DNA of 9,981 nucleotides, taken from assembly GCF_009728735.1 (NCBI RefSeq), contig NZ_CP024636.1, positions 3,932,223 to 3,942,203 on the forward strand. The letters are read 5' to 3'. The translations under genes were made by a program, and so were the position numbers. Under the pieces are notes generated by a model. That model made no database searches. It was not told the origin of the DNA and saw nothing but the letters and a program-made list of their open reading frames with translations. Shown here in pieces: positions 1 through 6,177 of the stretch (position 1 is its first letter; every line of letters starts with the position of its first letter). This DNA comes from Pantoea phytobeneficialis (GTDB lineage: Bacteria > Pseudomonadota > Gammaproteobacteria > Enterobacterales > Enterobacteriaceae).

Positions 1-315
1 AACACCTTCCTGCCGAGTCCGGGCAAGATCACGCGCTTCCACGCGCCGGGTGGCTTCGGAGTGCGCTGGGAATCGCATATCTATGCCGGTTACAGCGTGC
101 CGCCGTACTACGACTCCATGATCGGCAAGCTGATCACCTACGGTGAAAACCGTGACGTGGCGATTGCGCGCATGAAGAATGCGCTGGCGGAGCTGATCAT
201 CGACGGTATCAAGACCAACGTCGAACTGCAGATGAAAATCATGTCCGACGAAAACTTCCAGCAGGGTGGGACTAATATCCACTACCTGGAGAAAAAACTC
301 GGCCTGCAAGAGTAA
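1..315 (+). CDS. accC: Biotin carboxylase subunit of acetyl-CoA carboxylase (C-terminal part)
   Basis: This is the last 104 codons of a gene that begins left of the window; base 1 is the first base of a codon and the stop is TAA. AccC carboxylates the biotin on AccB (BCCP) using ATP and bicarbonate, the first half of the acetyl-CoA carboxylase reaction that starts fatty acid synthesis in the cytoplasm. The visible part is the biotin carboxylase C-terminal domain, recognised from stretches such as [33 protein letters not shown] and the C-terminal [13 protein letters not shown], nearly identical to the E. coli protein (449 residues). The full gene is expected to sit behind accB. An intrinsic terminator follows 25 nt after the stop. 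Identification is certain; the missing 5' part is simply outside the window. Confidence 0.97.
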   Translation, partial: NTFLPSPGKITRFHAPGGFGVRWESHIYAGYSVPPYYDSMIGKLITYGENRDVAIARMKNALAELIIDGIKTNVELQMKIMSDENFQQGGTNIHYLEKKLGLQE

Positions 316-339
316 TTCTTGCAGCGCAGAGATCCTTTG

Positions 340-365
340 AGGCCGGTTAAACCGGCCTTTTTCAT
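340..365 (+). terminator. Intrinsic terminator of accBC
   Basis: A perfect 7-bp stem GGCCGGT (341-347) / ACCGGCC (351-357) with a TAA loop, extended by one A-T pair, is followed by TTTTTC. It lies only about 25 nt before yhdT, so yhdT-panF-prmA is either read by leakage through this hairpin or from a weak promoter inside accC. I could not pick out a convincing promoter. Confidence 0.85.
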
Positions 366-389
366 TTTTGTTGCCTTTGAGGTTGCATG

Positions 390-632
390 ATGGATTGGCG
401 TTTTGTGCAAGCGAATAAAGAGGCGCGCTGGGCGTTGTATCTGGCGCTGGCGTATCTCGCCGTGTGGGGGCTTTCCGCCTGGCTGGGTGGCGATGCCACC
501 GGTATCACCGGGTTGCCACACTGGTTTGAACTCTCCTGCCTGTTTGCCCCTGTGCTGTTTATTGCGTTGTGCTGGCTGATGGTGCGGGTGATTTTCCGCG
601 ATATGTCACTGGAGGACAACGATGGAAAGTGA
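390..632 (+). CDS. yhdT: YhdT family small inner-membrane protein
   Basis: An 80-residue hydrophobic protein of the YhdT/DUF997 family; its biochemical function is not known. Two strongly hydrophobic segments, roughly residues 14-35 and 46-69, predict an integral membrane protein with two helices, and the conserved GLPHWFE motif lies between them. The C-terminal [14 protein letters not shown] is typical of the family. Two ATGs stand in tandem at 387 and 390. I chose 390 because it gives the family N-terminus (MDWRFVQA) and a better distance to the TGAGG ribosome site at 378-382; 387 would add one Met. The last 11 nt overlap panF in another frame, and the family is almost always found just before panF, so a role as accessory or partner of the pantothenate symporter is a reasonable but untested inference. 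Confidence 0.93.
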   Translation: MDWRFVQANKEARWALYLALAYLAVWGLSAWLGGDATGITGLPHWFELSCLFAPVLFIALCWLMVRVIFRDMSLEDNDGK

Positions 633-2067
633 AATCATTCTTCCCCTGCTGGCCTATCTGGTGTTGATCGCCGGATTGTCGGTTTTTGCCATGCGCAAGC
701 AGCGCGCGGGTAACTTCCTCACCGAATATTTCCTCGGCAACCGTTCGATGGGCGGCTTTGTGCTGGCAATGACCATCACCGCTACCTACATCAGCGCCAG
801 TTCCTTTATTGGCGGGCCGGGTGCAGCCTACAAATATGGGCTGGGGTGGGTGCTGCTGGCAATGATTCAGGTGCCTGCCGTGTGGCTGTCGCTCGGCGTA
901 CTGGGAAAGAAATTTGCCATTCTGGCGCGCCGCTACAATGCCGTGACGCTCAATGACATGTTATATGGGCGCTACCGCAGCCCGCTGCTGATTTGGCTGG
1001 CCAGCCTGAGCCTACTGACGGCGTTTATCGGTGCGATGACAGTGCAGTTTATTGGTGGCGCACGTCTGCTGGAAACCGCTGCGGGCATTCCTTACGACAC
1101 CGGACTGCTGATTTTTGGTGGCACCATCGCACTCTACACCGCCGTCGGGGGCTTCCGAGCAAGCGTATTGAATGACGCGATGCAGGGGCTGGTGATGCTG
1201 ATTGGCACCTTCCTGTTGCTGTTTGCCGTTATTCATCAGGCCGGTGGGCTGGAGACGGCCGTCACGAAACTGCGCACCATCGATCCACAGTTGGTATCAC
1301 CAGAAGGGGTGGGTAATGTCATCACTCCCACCTTCCTGAGTTCGTTTGCCGTGCTGGTGTGCTTTGGCGTGATCGGTCTGCCGCATACCGCCGTGCGCTG
1401 TATCTCGTATAAAGACAGCAAAGCGATGCATCGCGGCATTATCCTCGGCACCATTGTAGTGGTGATCCTGATGCTGGGCATGCATCTGGCTGGCGCGCTG
1501 GGTCGGGCGATCATCCCGGATCTTACCGTTCCCGATCGTGTGATCCCGACACTGATGATCACCGTTTTACCGCCTATGGCCGCAGGGATCTTTCTTGCTG
1601 CGCCAATGGCGGCGATCATGTCGACCATTAACGCGCAGCTGCTGCAATCCTCCGCTACCCTGATCAAGGATCTGTATCTGCGCATTGCGCCGCAGCACAG
1701 CGAGAATGAGGCGCGTCTGCGTCTGCTCTCCGGCACCATTACCTTTGTGCTGGGCATCATGCTGCTGCTGGCAGCATGGAACCCGCCGGATATGATCATC
1801 TGGCTGAACCTGCTGGCCTTCGGCGGCCTGGAAGCGGTGTTCCTGTGGCCGCTGGTGCTCGGTCTGTATTGGCAACGCGCTAACGCTGCCGGTGCGATTA
1901 GCGGCATGGTGGTTGGCGCCGCATGCTACACGCTGCTCGCCAGCCTGAAACTGGAGCTGTGGGGCTTCCACCCTATCGTTCCTTCCCTGATCCTTAGCCT
2001 GCTGGCCTTTCTGGTCGGTAATCTGTTTGGCACCGCGTCTGACCAACCTGACGCGGCCCTGGAATAA
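622..2067 (+). CDS. panF: Sodium/pantothenate symporter
   Basis: PanF is a secondary transporter of the SSS (sodium:solute symporter) family that takes up pantothenate, the precursor of coenzyme A, across the inner membrane with Na+. The 481 residues (E. coli: 483) contain about 12-13 hydrophobic segments. Family landmarks are visible: [11 protein letters not shown] (about 36-46), the [21 protein letters not shown] block (about 54-74), GLPHTAVRC around 254-262, [19 protein letters not shown] around 330-348, and [12 protein letters not shown] near 400. The start ATG lies 6 nt after a strong GGAGG (611-615) located inside the end of yhdT. The 11-nt overlap suggests translational coupling. prmA follows 11 nt after the stop. 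Identification is very secure; no frameshift or missing block is seen. Confidence 0.97.
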   Translation: MESEIILPLLAYLVLIAGLSVFAMRKQRAGNFLTEYFLGNRSMGGFVLAMTITATYISASSFIGGPGAAYKYGLGWVLLAMIQVPAVWLSLGVLGKKFAILARRYNAVTLNDMLYGRYRSPLLIWLASLSLLTAFIGAMTVQFIGGARLLETAAGIPYDTGLLIFGGTIALYTAVGGFRASVLNDAMQGLVMLIGTFLLLFAVIHQAGGLETAVTKLRTIDPQLVSPEGVGNVITPTFLSSFAVLVCFGVIGLPHTAVRCISYKDSKAMHRGIILGTIVVVILMLGMHLAGALGRAIIPDLTVPDRVIPTLMITVLPPMAAGIFLAAPMAAIMSTINAQLLQSSATLIKDLYLRIAPQHSENEARLRLLSGTITFVLGIMLLLAAWNPPDMIIWLNLLAFGGLEAVFLWPLVLGLYWQRANAAGAISGMVVGAACYTLLASLKLELWGFHPIVPSLILSLLAFLVGNLFGTASDQPDAALE

Positions 2068-2078
2068 AGAGAAACGCT

Positions 2079-2960
2079 ATGCCGTGGATTCAAATTAAAA
2101 TTAACAGCTCTGGTGAGCACGCCGAGACTCTGAGTGATGCACTGATGGAGAGCGGCGCAGTATCCGTCACTTTTCAGGATACCCACGATAACCCGGTTTA
2201 CGAACCGCTGCCGGGCGAAACGCTTTTATGGGGCGATACCGATGTGATTGGCCTGTTTGATGCCGAAACTGACATGAGCGACGTGGTTGCAGAGTTAAGC
2301 CAGCATCCGCTGCTCGGCCAGGGTTTCCGCCATAAAATCGAGCAGATCGAAGACAAGGACTGGGAACGCGAATGGATGGATAACTTCCACCCCATGCGCT
2401 TCGGTGAACGTTTATGGATCTGTCCGAGCTGGCGTGAAGTGCCGGATCCAAACGCCGTCAACGTGATGCTGGATCCCGGCCTGGCATTTGGCACCGGGAC
2501 ACACCCAACCACCTCGTTGTGCCTGAGCTGGCTGGATGGTCTCGACTTGCAGGGCAAAACCGTGATCGATTTCGGCTGTGGCTCCGGCATTCTGGCTATC
2601 GCGGCCCTGAAACTGGGTGCAGCCCAGGCGATCGGTATTGATATCGATCCGCAGGCGATTCAGGCCAGCCGTGATAATGCTGAACGCAATGGCGTCGCCG
2701 ACCGCCTGTCCCTGTACTTACCTCATCAGCAGCCAGAGAACTTGCAGGCCGACGTGGTGGTCGCCAATATCCTTGCCGGCCCGCTGCGTGAGCTGGCACC
2801 GTTGATCAGCGTATTGCCAAAAGCCGGTGGACATCTCGGCTTATCAGGCGTGCTGGCCAGCCAGGCGGAAAGCGTGTGTGAAGCCTATACCGAGCGTTTT
2901 GCTCTCGACCCGGTGGCCGAAAAAGAAGAGTGGTGTCGCATCACCGGTGTACGTCGCTAA
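2079..2960 (+). CDS. prmA: Ribosomal protein L11 methyltransferase
   Basis: PrmA transfers methyl groups from S-adenosylmethionine to amino groups of ribosomal protein L11. Length is 293 residues, the same as E. coli. The N-terminal ferredoxin-like L11-binding domain covers about residues 1-95, followed by a linker and a class I SAM-dependent methyltransferase domain. Visible motifs are [11 protein letters not shown] (135-145), the SAM-binding glycine-rich loop DFGCGSG (164-170), the acidic strand end GIDIDP (186-191), and VANILAGPL (228-236) at the catalytic position. A modest AAAGAG ribosome site (2066-2071) precedes the ATG and overlaps the panF stop. prmA is the last gene of the yhdT-panF-prmA unit and is followed by a strong terminator; panF-prmA linkage is conserved in enterobacteria. 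In E. coli its loss has no clear growth defect. Confidence 0.97.
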   Translation: MPWIQIKINSSGEHAETLSDALMESGAVSVTFQDTHDNPVYEPLPGETLLWGDTDVIGLFDAETDMSDVVAELSQHPLLGQGFRHKIEQIEDKDWEREWMDNFHPMRFGERLWICPSWREVPDPNAVNVMLDPGLAFGTGTHPTTSLCLSWLDGLDLQGKTVIDFGCGSGILAIAALKLGAAQAIGIDIDPQAIQASRDNAERNGVADRLSLYLPHQQPENLQADVVVANILAGPLRELAPLISVLPKAGGHLGLSGVLASQAESVCEAYTERFALDPVAEKEEWCRITGVRR

Positions 2961-2995
2961 TACCGCATAATTAGCACCATTCACTCTTGACTCCC

Positions 2996-3034
2996 CGCCA
3001 CATCTCTTGCGAATCCGGTGATGTGGCGTTTTTT
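2996..3034 (+). terminator. Intrinsic terminator of prmA
   Basis: A perfect 9-bp stem CGCCACATC (2996-3004) / GATGTGGCG (3020-3028) with a 15-nt loop is followed directly by six T. It separates the panF-prmA unit from the dusB-fis promoter region. Confidence 0.88.
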
Positions 3035-3038
3035 ATGT

Positions 3039-3187
3039 TGTGATTTGGCTCAAGTTTTCAGAAAAACTTTTGTTCACAATTTCAGCGTATTTTTTTAATT
3101 ATATGAATAATATAGGTATTTCTTATAGTTGTTACTGATCGGTCCGATTTCCTTGATCTTTACCTGCTAATTGTTCAAAGTTTGGCC
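3039..3187 (+). promoter_or_regulatory. A/T-rich upstream region of the dusB-fis promoter
   Basis: The sequence between the prmA terminator and the fis promoter contains no gene. It is very A/T-rich around 3060-3130, including a run of seven T at 3090-3096 followed by AATTATATG. In E. coli the equivalent segment holds Fis, IHF and CRP sites and UP-element-like DNA for the fis promoter. Here I see one half-good CRP-like sequence, TGTGA-N6-TCAAG at 3039-3054, which overlaps a GCTCAAGTTTTC Fis-like core. Both are weak matches, so function is inferred mainly from position and composition. Confidence 0.45.
3173..3187 (+). promoter_or_regulatory. Fis-binding site candidate (upstream, autorepression)
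   Basis: GTTCAAAGTTTGGCC fits the degenerate Fis pattern GNNYRNNWNNYRNNC at every fixed position except the central W. Its centre at 3180 is about -43 from the predicted start, matching the place of the main Fis repressor site (near -42) in E. coli, where it overlaps RNA polymerase. Confidence 0.6.
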
Positions 3188-3224
3188 TTTCATCTTCGTG
3201 AAAAAATGCGTAATATACGCCGCC
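3188..3224 (+). promoter_or_regulatory. dusB-fis sigma-70 promoter with GC-rich discriminator
   Basis: The -10 box is TAATAT (3211-3216), with a poor -35 box TTTCAT (3188-3193) at 17-bp spacing. Between the -10 box and the start lies the GC-rich discriminator ACGCCGC, and transcription should begin at a C near 3223-3224. The stretch GCGTAATATACGCCGCC is, as I recall it, the same as in the E. coli fis promoter, which is strongly growth-rate dependent, repressed by ppGpp/DksA and sensitive to CTP level because it starts with C. Those properties are inferred for this genome from the matching sequence. Confidence 0.85.
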
Positions 3225-3238
3225 TTGCGAACAGTTAG

Positions 3239-3253
3239 GGTCACTTCTTTTTC
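3239..3253 (+). promoter_or_regulatory. Fis-binding site candidate (downstream, autorepression)
   Basis: GGTCACTTCTTTTTC fits GNNYRNNWNNYRNNC except at one R position. Its centre at 3246 is about +24 from the predicted start, matching the E. coli Fis site near +26. Together with the upstream site it brackets the promoter. It ends right at the dusB start codon. Confidence 0.55.
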
Positions 3254-4219
3254 ATGCGCATTGGACATTATCAGCTTCGTAATCGACTCATCGCTGCGCC
3301 TATGGCCGGGGTTACCGACAAGCCATTCCGCACCTTGTGTTACGAGAACGGCGCTGGCATGACAGTCTCCGAGATGTTGTCATCAAACCCGGAAGTATGG
3401 GCCAGTGACAAGTCCCGTTTGCGTATGGTGCATAGTGACGAGCCCGGTATTCGTGCCGTGCAAATAGCCGGTTGTGATCCCGATGAAATGGCGGCTGCCG
3501 CGCGCATTAATGTGGCGTCAGGCGCGCAGGTCATTGACATCAACATGGGCTGCCCGGCGAAGAAAGTGAATCGTAAGATGGCGGGTTCTGCGCTGCTGCA
3601 ACATCCGCAACTGGTTGAGTCTATTCTCACCGCGGTAGTAAATGCAGTTGATGTACCCGTTACGCTGAAGATTCGCACTGGCTGGGACAAAGAAAATCGT
3701 AATTGTGTAGAGATTGCCCAATTGGCTGAACGCTGTGGCATTCAGGCCCTCACCATTCATGGACGCACTCGCGCCTGTTTGTTTGAAGGGCAAGCTGAAT
3801 ACGACAGCATTCGGACAGTTAAGCAGAGCGTTTCCATTCCGGTTATCGCGAATGGAGACATTACTGACCCGCATAAAGCCAGAGCAGTGCTCGATTATAC
3901 AGGAGCCGATGCTCTGATGATCGGTCGCGCTGCTCAGGGAAGACCGTGGATCTTCCGGGAAATCCAGCATTATCTGGACACAGGGGAGCTGCTGGCACCG
4001 AAGCCGCTGGCTGAAGTGAAGCATATGCTGATTGGACACATACGGGAGCTGCACGACTTTTACGGTCAGCGCAAGGGATACCGTATTGCCCGAAAACACG
4101 TTTCCTGGTATTTGCAGGAAAATGCCCCTGATGACCAGTTTCGGCGCACATTCAACGCCATTGAGGATGCCAGCGAACAGCTGGAGGCGTTGGAGGCATA
4201 CTTCGAAAATCTTGCGTAA
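3254..4219 (+). CDS. dusB: tRNA-dihydrouridine synthase B
   Basis: DusB is an FMN-dependent enzyme that reduces a uridine in the tRNA D-loop (U17 in E. coli) to dihydrouridine using NADPH. At 321 residues it equals the E. coli length. The N-terminal TIM barrel begins with the FMN-phosphate region [15 protein letters not shown] (12-26). The catalytic cysteine is C100 in [13 protein letters not shown], and [16 protein letters not shown] near residue 220 supplies the second phosphate-binding segment; a helical tRNA-binding domain follows to the conserved end [14 protein letters not shown]. The ribosome site is poor: AGGG at 3237-3240, 13 nt from the ATG. In E. coli dusB is likewise weakly translated, and its coding sequence is needed in cis for good fis translation. 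fis starts 24 nt after the stop. Confidence 0.97.
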   Translation: MRIGHYQLRNRLIAAPMAGVTDKPFRTLCYENGAGMTVSEMLSSNPEVWASDKSRLRMVHSDEPGIRAVQIAGCDPDEMAAAARINVASGAQVIDINMGCPAKKVNRKMAGSALLQHPQLVESILTAVVNAVDVPVTLKIRTGWDKENRNCVEIAQLAERCGIQALTIHGRTRACLFEGQAEYDSIRTVKQSVSIPVIANGDITDPHKARAVLDYTGADALMIGRAAQGRPWIFREIQHYLDTGELLAPKPLAEVKHMLIGHIRELHDFYGQRKGYRIARKHVSWYLQENAPDDQFRRTFNAIEDASEQLEALEAYFENLA

Positions 4220-4243
4220 ACGAAATAAAGAGCTGAAAGAACT

Positions 4244-4540
4244 ATGTTCGAACAACGCGTAAATTCTGACGTACTGACCGTTTCTACCGTTAACTCACAG
4301 GATCAGGTGACGCAAAAGCCTCTGCGTGATTCGGTTAAACAGGCACTGAAGAACTATTTTGCTCAACTGAACGGTCAGGATGTTAGTGACCTGTATGAAC
4401 TGGTACTGGCTGAAGTCGAGCAGCCTCTGTTGGACATGGTGATGCAGTACACCCGTGGCAACCAGACCCGTGCAGCTCTGATGATGGGTATCAACCGTGG
4501 TACTCTGCGTAAGAAGCTGAAAAAATACGGCATGAACTGA
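4244..4540 (+). CDS. fis: DNA-binding protein Fis
   Basis: Fis is a small homodimeric nucleoid protein that bends DNA, activates rRNA and tRNA promoters in fast growth, aids site-specific inversion and represses its own promoter. The 98 residues match E. coli Fis by eye apart from Ser instead of Asn at position 48, in the loop before helix B. The flexible beta-hairpin arm occupies about 11-26, the dimer helices 27-70, and the helix-turn-helix about 74-94; DNA-contacting residues N73, T75, R76, N84, R85, T87, R89 and K90 are all present. An AAAGAGCTGAAAGA stretch just upstream gives the ribosome site. It is co-transcribed with dusB and followed by a strong terminator. Confidence 0.98.
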   Translation: MFEQRVNSDVLTVSTVNSQDQVTQKPLRDSVKQALKNYFAQLNGQDVSDLYELVLAEVEQPLLDMVMQYTRGNQTRAALMMGINRGTLRKKLKKYGMN

Positions 4541-4560
4541 TTTCAGTTTGTTGCTGCGAT

Positions 4561-4587
4561 AACGCCAGCCCTCGGGCTGGCGTTTTT
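4561..4587 (+). terminator. Intrinsic terminator of dusB-fis
   Basis: A 9-bp stem ACGCCAGCC (4562-4570) / GGCTGGCGT (4575-4583) with a CTCG loop, extendable by one A-T pair, runs into TTTTTGTTT. Confidence 0.92.
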
Positions 4588-4850
4588 GTTTCTGTTTCCC
4601 GCCGTTAACAACGCATGAAACAATTGTCACCATAATGGTAACATTAGTTGCAATTGCTCCAGTGATATTCCACGGCGAAACCCCTTCGCTTAATGTCCCA
4701 TTTTGGCTCAGTTCTCCTCGACTTTTCTCTGCATCTTTGCCCGCCAGCCCTGTTTCTCTGTGATCCTGAACCGCTCCAGCCGCAAACGTGCAAATTCATA
4801 CATTTTGTCCTGCGTCCCCGCTCACACTGCTTCCATATAGTGAAACTTTT
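4588..4850. other. Gene-free stretch between fis and the aap control elements
   Basis: I find no gene here. Short reading frames (for example 4693-4920) lack ribosome sites, have unnatural composition and resemble no known protein. The left part holds an imperfect palindrome at 4625-4643 and a short GCAATTGC palindrome at 4650-4657, so it may be operator DNA. The segment 4660-4840 is pyrimidine-rich on this strand with no structure I can name. In E. coli yhdJ and the acr genes occupy this place; I see no recognisable remnant of them. Confidence 0.5.
4625..4643. promoter_or_regulatory. Imperfect palindrome, possible operator
   Basis: TGTCACCATAATGGTAACA reads the same on both strands at 8 of 9 paired positions around A4634. 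Its core CACCA-N3-TGGT resembles half of the NtrC consensus, but the outer GC pairs are missing and it lies about 365 bp before the predicted aapJ start. It could be a remote NtrC site or an operator for an unidentified regulator. Confidence 0.35.
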
Positions 4851-4867
4851 TGCACTGTTTGTGATCG
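4851..4867 (+). promoter_or_regulatory. NtrC-binding site candidate (distal)
   Basis: TGCACTGTTTGTGATCG keeps the left half of the NtrC site (TGCACY) but has a weak right half. Its centre at 4859 lies -140 from the start predicted from the sigma-54 promoter and 30 bp, about three helical turns, from the proximal site. The two would act together as an enhancer. Confidence 0.5.
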
Positions 4868-4880
4868 AGGCGACTCGCTT

Positions 4881-4897
4881 TGCTTCCTTTTGGTGCG
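4881..4897 (+). promoter_or_regulatory. NtrC-binding site candidate (proximal)
   Basis: TGCTTCCTTTTGGTGCG matches the pattern TGCACYA-N3-TGGTGCA with a full right half (TGGTGC) and a partial left half (TGC). Its centre at 4889 is -110 from the predicted aapJ start. The pair at -110 and -140 repeats the arrangement of the strong NtrC sites at E. coli glnAp2. Confidence 0.58.
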
Positions 4898-4972
4898 CGA
4901 TAGTAGTCAGAACTTTCTGAATGCTTCAGGTTATGAAGAGATCTTTCTAATGAATTCAGGATTCTGCAAACC

Positions 4973-4988
4973 TGGCATCAGCTTTGCA
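4973..4988 (+). promoter_or_regulatory. Sigma-54 promoter of the aapJQMP operon
   Basis: TGGCATCAGCTTTGCA has the sigma-54 pattern TGGCAC-N5-TTGCA with one change (T for C). The invariant GG (4974-4975) and GC (4986-4987) have the exact required spacing. Transcription should start near 4999, giving a leader of about 87 nt. No good sigma-70 promoter was seen close to aapJ. The E. coli yhdWXYZ operon is, as I recall, also an NtrC/sigma-54 target, which supports this call. Confidence 0.85.
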
Positions 4989-5023
4989 GAGTCTGGAATG
5001 GCTGACCGCCACAGACAGGAAAA

Positions 5024-5041
5024 GCGCACTTAAAAGTGTGC
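5024..5041 (+). other. Leader hairpin of aapJ mRNA
   Basis: GCGCACT (5024-5030) pairs with AGTGTGC (5035-5041), including one G-U pair, with a 4-nt loop. It lies about 25 nt into the predicted transcript and borders the C/A-rich tract, so it may keep that tract exposed. No T-run follows, so it is not a terminator. Confidence 0.4.
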
Positions 5042-5062
5042 AACACAACCACATAACAACAC
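5041..5062 (+). promoter_or_regulatory. C/A-rich leader tract, probable GcvB small-RNA target
   Basis: Of 22 bases, 21 are A or C (only T5054 differs), starting CAACACAACCACA. The tract ends 23 nt before the aapJ ATG and just upstream of the ribosome site AGGA. The Hfq-dependent small RNA GcvB represses many amino-acid and peptide transporter mRNAs by pairing its G/U-rich R1 segment to CACAAC-type C/A-rich sequences at or upstream of the ribosome site. The gene class, position and composition all fit. The pairing itself is inferred, since gcvB is not in the window. Confidence 0.6.
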
Positions 5063-5085
5063 GATTTCGCCACACAGGATGCTTT

Positions 5086-6111
5086 ATGAAAAAGATGATG
5101 CTCTCCACCCTGGTCGCTGCAGCTTCTCTGTTCGCTGTTGCTCAGCAAGCGCATGCAGGCACCACGTTGGATGCAATTAAGAAGAAAGGGTTTGTTCAGT
5201 GCGGTATCAGTGATGGCCTGCCTGGCTTCTCTTATGCCGATGCCAGCGGCAAATTCACCGGTATCGACGTTGACGTCTGCCGCGCCGCTGCGGCTGCCGT
5301 ATTTGGTGACGCCAGCAAGGTGAAATACACCCCGCTGACAGCAAAAGAGCGTTTCACCGCACTGCAATCAGGTGAAGTGGACATTCTGTCCCGTAACACC
5401 ACCTGGACTTCATCACGCGATGGCGGCATGGGCTTCCTGTTCGCAGGCGTGAACTACTACGACGGTATCGGCTTCCTGACCCATAAAAAAGCCGGTCTCA
5501 AAAGCGCTAAAGAGCTTGATGGCGCCACCGTATGTATCCAGGCCGGTACTGATACCGAGCTGAACGTGGCGGATTACTTCAAAGCCAACAACATGCAGTA
5601 CACCCCTGTGACTTTCGACCGTTCTGATGAGTCAGCGAAAGCGCTCGACAGCGGTCGTTGTGACACCCTGGCTTCTGACCAGTCTCAGCTGTATGCGCTG
5701 CGTATCAAGCTGGGCAAACCAGACGAATTTATCGTTCTGCCGGAAGTGATTTCCAAAGAGCCGCTGGGCCCGGTAGTGCGTCGTGGTGATGATGACTGGT
5801 TCACCATCGTTAAATGGTCACTGTACGCCATGCTGAATGCGGAAGAGATGGGTATCAACTCTAAAAACGTTGATCAGCTGGCAGCCAAACCGTCTAACCC
5901 GGACATGGCGCACCTGCTGGGCGCTGAAGGCGACTTCGGCAAAGACCTGAAGCTCGACAACAAGTGGGCATTCAACATCATCAAACAGGTGGGTAACTAC
6001 CAGGAAAGCTTTGACCGCAACGTCGGTAAAGACAGTGCTCTGAAAATCGCGCGTGGTCAAAATGCGCTCTGGAATCAGGGCGGTATCCAGTACGCTCCGC
6101 CGGTACGTTAA
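5086..6111 (+). CDS. yhdW: Amino-acid ABC transporter, periplasmic substrate-binding protein (AapJ/YhdW type)
   Basis: This 341-residue protein is the solute receptor of a polar/general L-amino-acid importer (family 3 binding proteins, PF00497; homologous to rhizobial AapJ). A Sec signal peptide is clear: MKKMM, a hydrophobic core, and cleavage after AHA, likely between residues 24 and 25. The family signature GIDVDVCRAAAAAV occupies 59-72. TAKERF (85-90) and SRNTTWTSSRD (102-112) follow, and R111 probably corresponds to the arginine that binds the ligand's alpha-carboxylate (inferred from alignment by eye). The start at 5086 has AGGA 6 nt upstream; an in-frame ATG at 4984 is inside the promoter and would bury the signal peptide. 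It is first in the operon; a strong hairpin separates it from the permease genes. Ligand range cannot be read from sequence. Confidence 0.95.
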   Translation: MKKMMLSTLVAAASLFAVAQQAHAGTTLDAIKKKGFVQCGISDGLPGFSYADASGKFTGIDVDVCRAAAAAVFGDASKVKYTPLTAKERFTALQSGEVDILSRNTTWTSSRDGGMGFLFAGVNYYDGIGFLTHKKAGLKSAKELDGATVCIQAGTDTELNVADYFKANNMQYTPVTFDRSDESAKALDSGRCDTLASDQSQLYALRIKLGKPDEFIVLPEVISKEPLGPVVRRGDDDWFTIVKWSLYAMLNAEEMGINSKNVDQLAAKPSNPDMAHLLGAEGDFGKDLKLDNKWAFNIIKQVGNYQESFDRNVGKDSALKIARGQNALWNQGGIQYAPPVR

Positions 6112-6126
6112 TTCTGCCTTCCAGTC

Positions 6127-6149
6127 GGGCACCGCACCCTGCGGTGCCC
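6127..6149 (+). other. Intercistronic hairpin between binding protein and permease genes
   Basis: GGGCACCGCA (6127-6136) and TGCGGTGCCC (6140-6149) form a perfect, GC-rich 10-bp stem with a CCC loop, 15 nt after the aapJ stop. No T-run follows directly (AATGCGTTTTC), so it is at most a weak terminator. Such structures often block 3' exonucleases and keep binding-protein mRNA more abundant than the permease part. Confidence 0.75.
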
Positions 6150-6177
6150 AATGCGTTTTCTTCACTGAGGTTTCAAC

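Noticed and set aside
1236..1907. Long minus-strand open frame of 223 codons opposite panF
   Set aside because: It is antisense to a certain gene, rich in Arg, Ser and Pro as expected for a GC-rich shadow frame, and has no family resemblance.
3039..3054. CRP-like site TGTGA-N6-TCAAG upstream of dusB-fis
   Set aside because: Only one good half; about 177 bp before the promoter start. Kept as a remark in the upstream-region entry rather than as a site.
3518..4255. Minus-strand open frame of 245 codons opposite dusB
   Set aside because: It is antisense to a certain dusB gene and has no domain-like pattern; an open shadow frame by chance.
4693..5033. Two short open frames (4693-4920 and 4788-5033) in the fis-aapJ gap
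   Set aside because: No ribosome site, no recognisable family, Cys/Phe/His-rich random-looking composition, and overlap with the NtrC and sigma-54 elements.
4984..5085. Upstream in-frame ATG at 4984 that would lengthen aapJ by 34 residues
   Set aside because: It lies inside the sigma-54 promoter, upstream of the predicted transcript start; it has no ribosome site and would bury a clear signal peptide. The start at 5086 has AGGA at good distance.
6127..6149. Hairpin after aapJ as a full intrinsic terminator
   Set aside because: The stem is strong but no continuous T-run follows, and the downstream permease genes of the same system need transcription through it.
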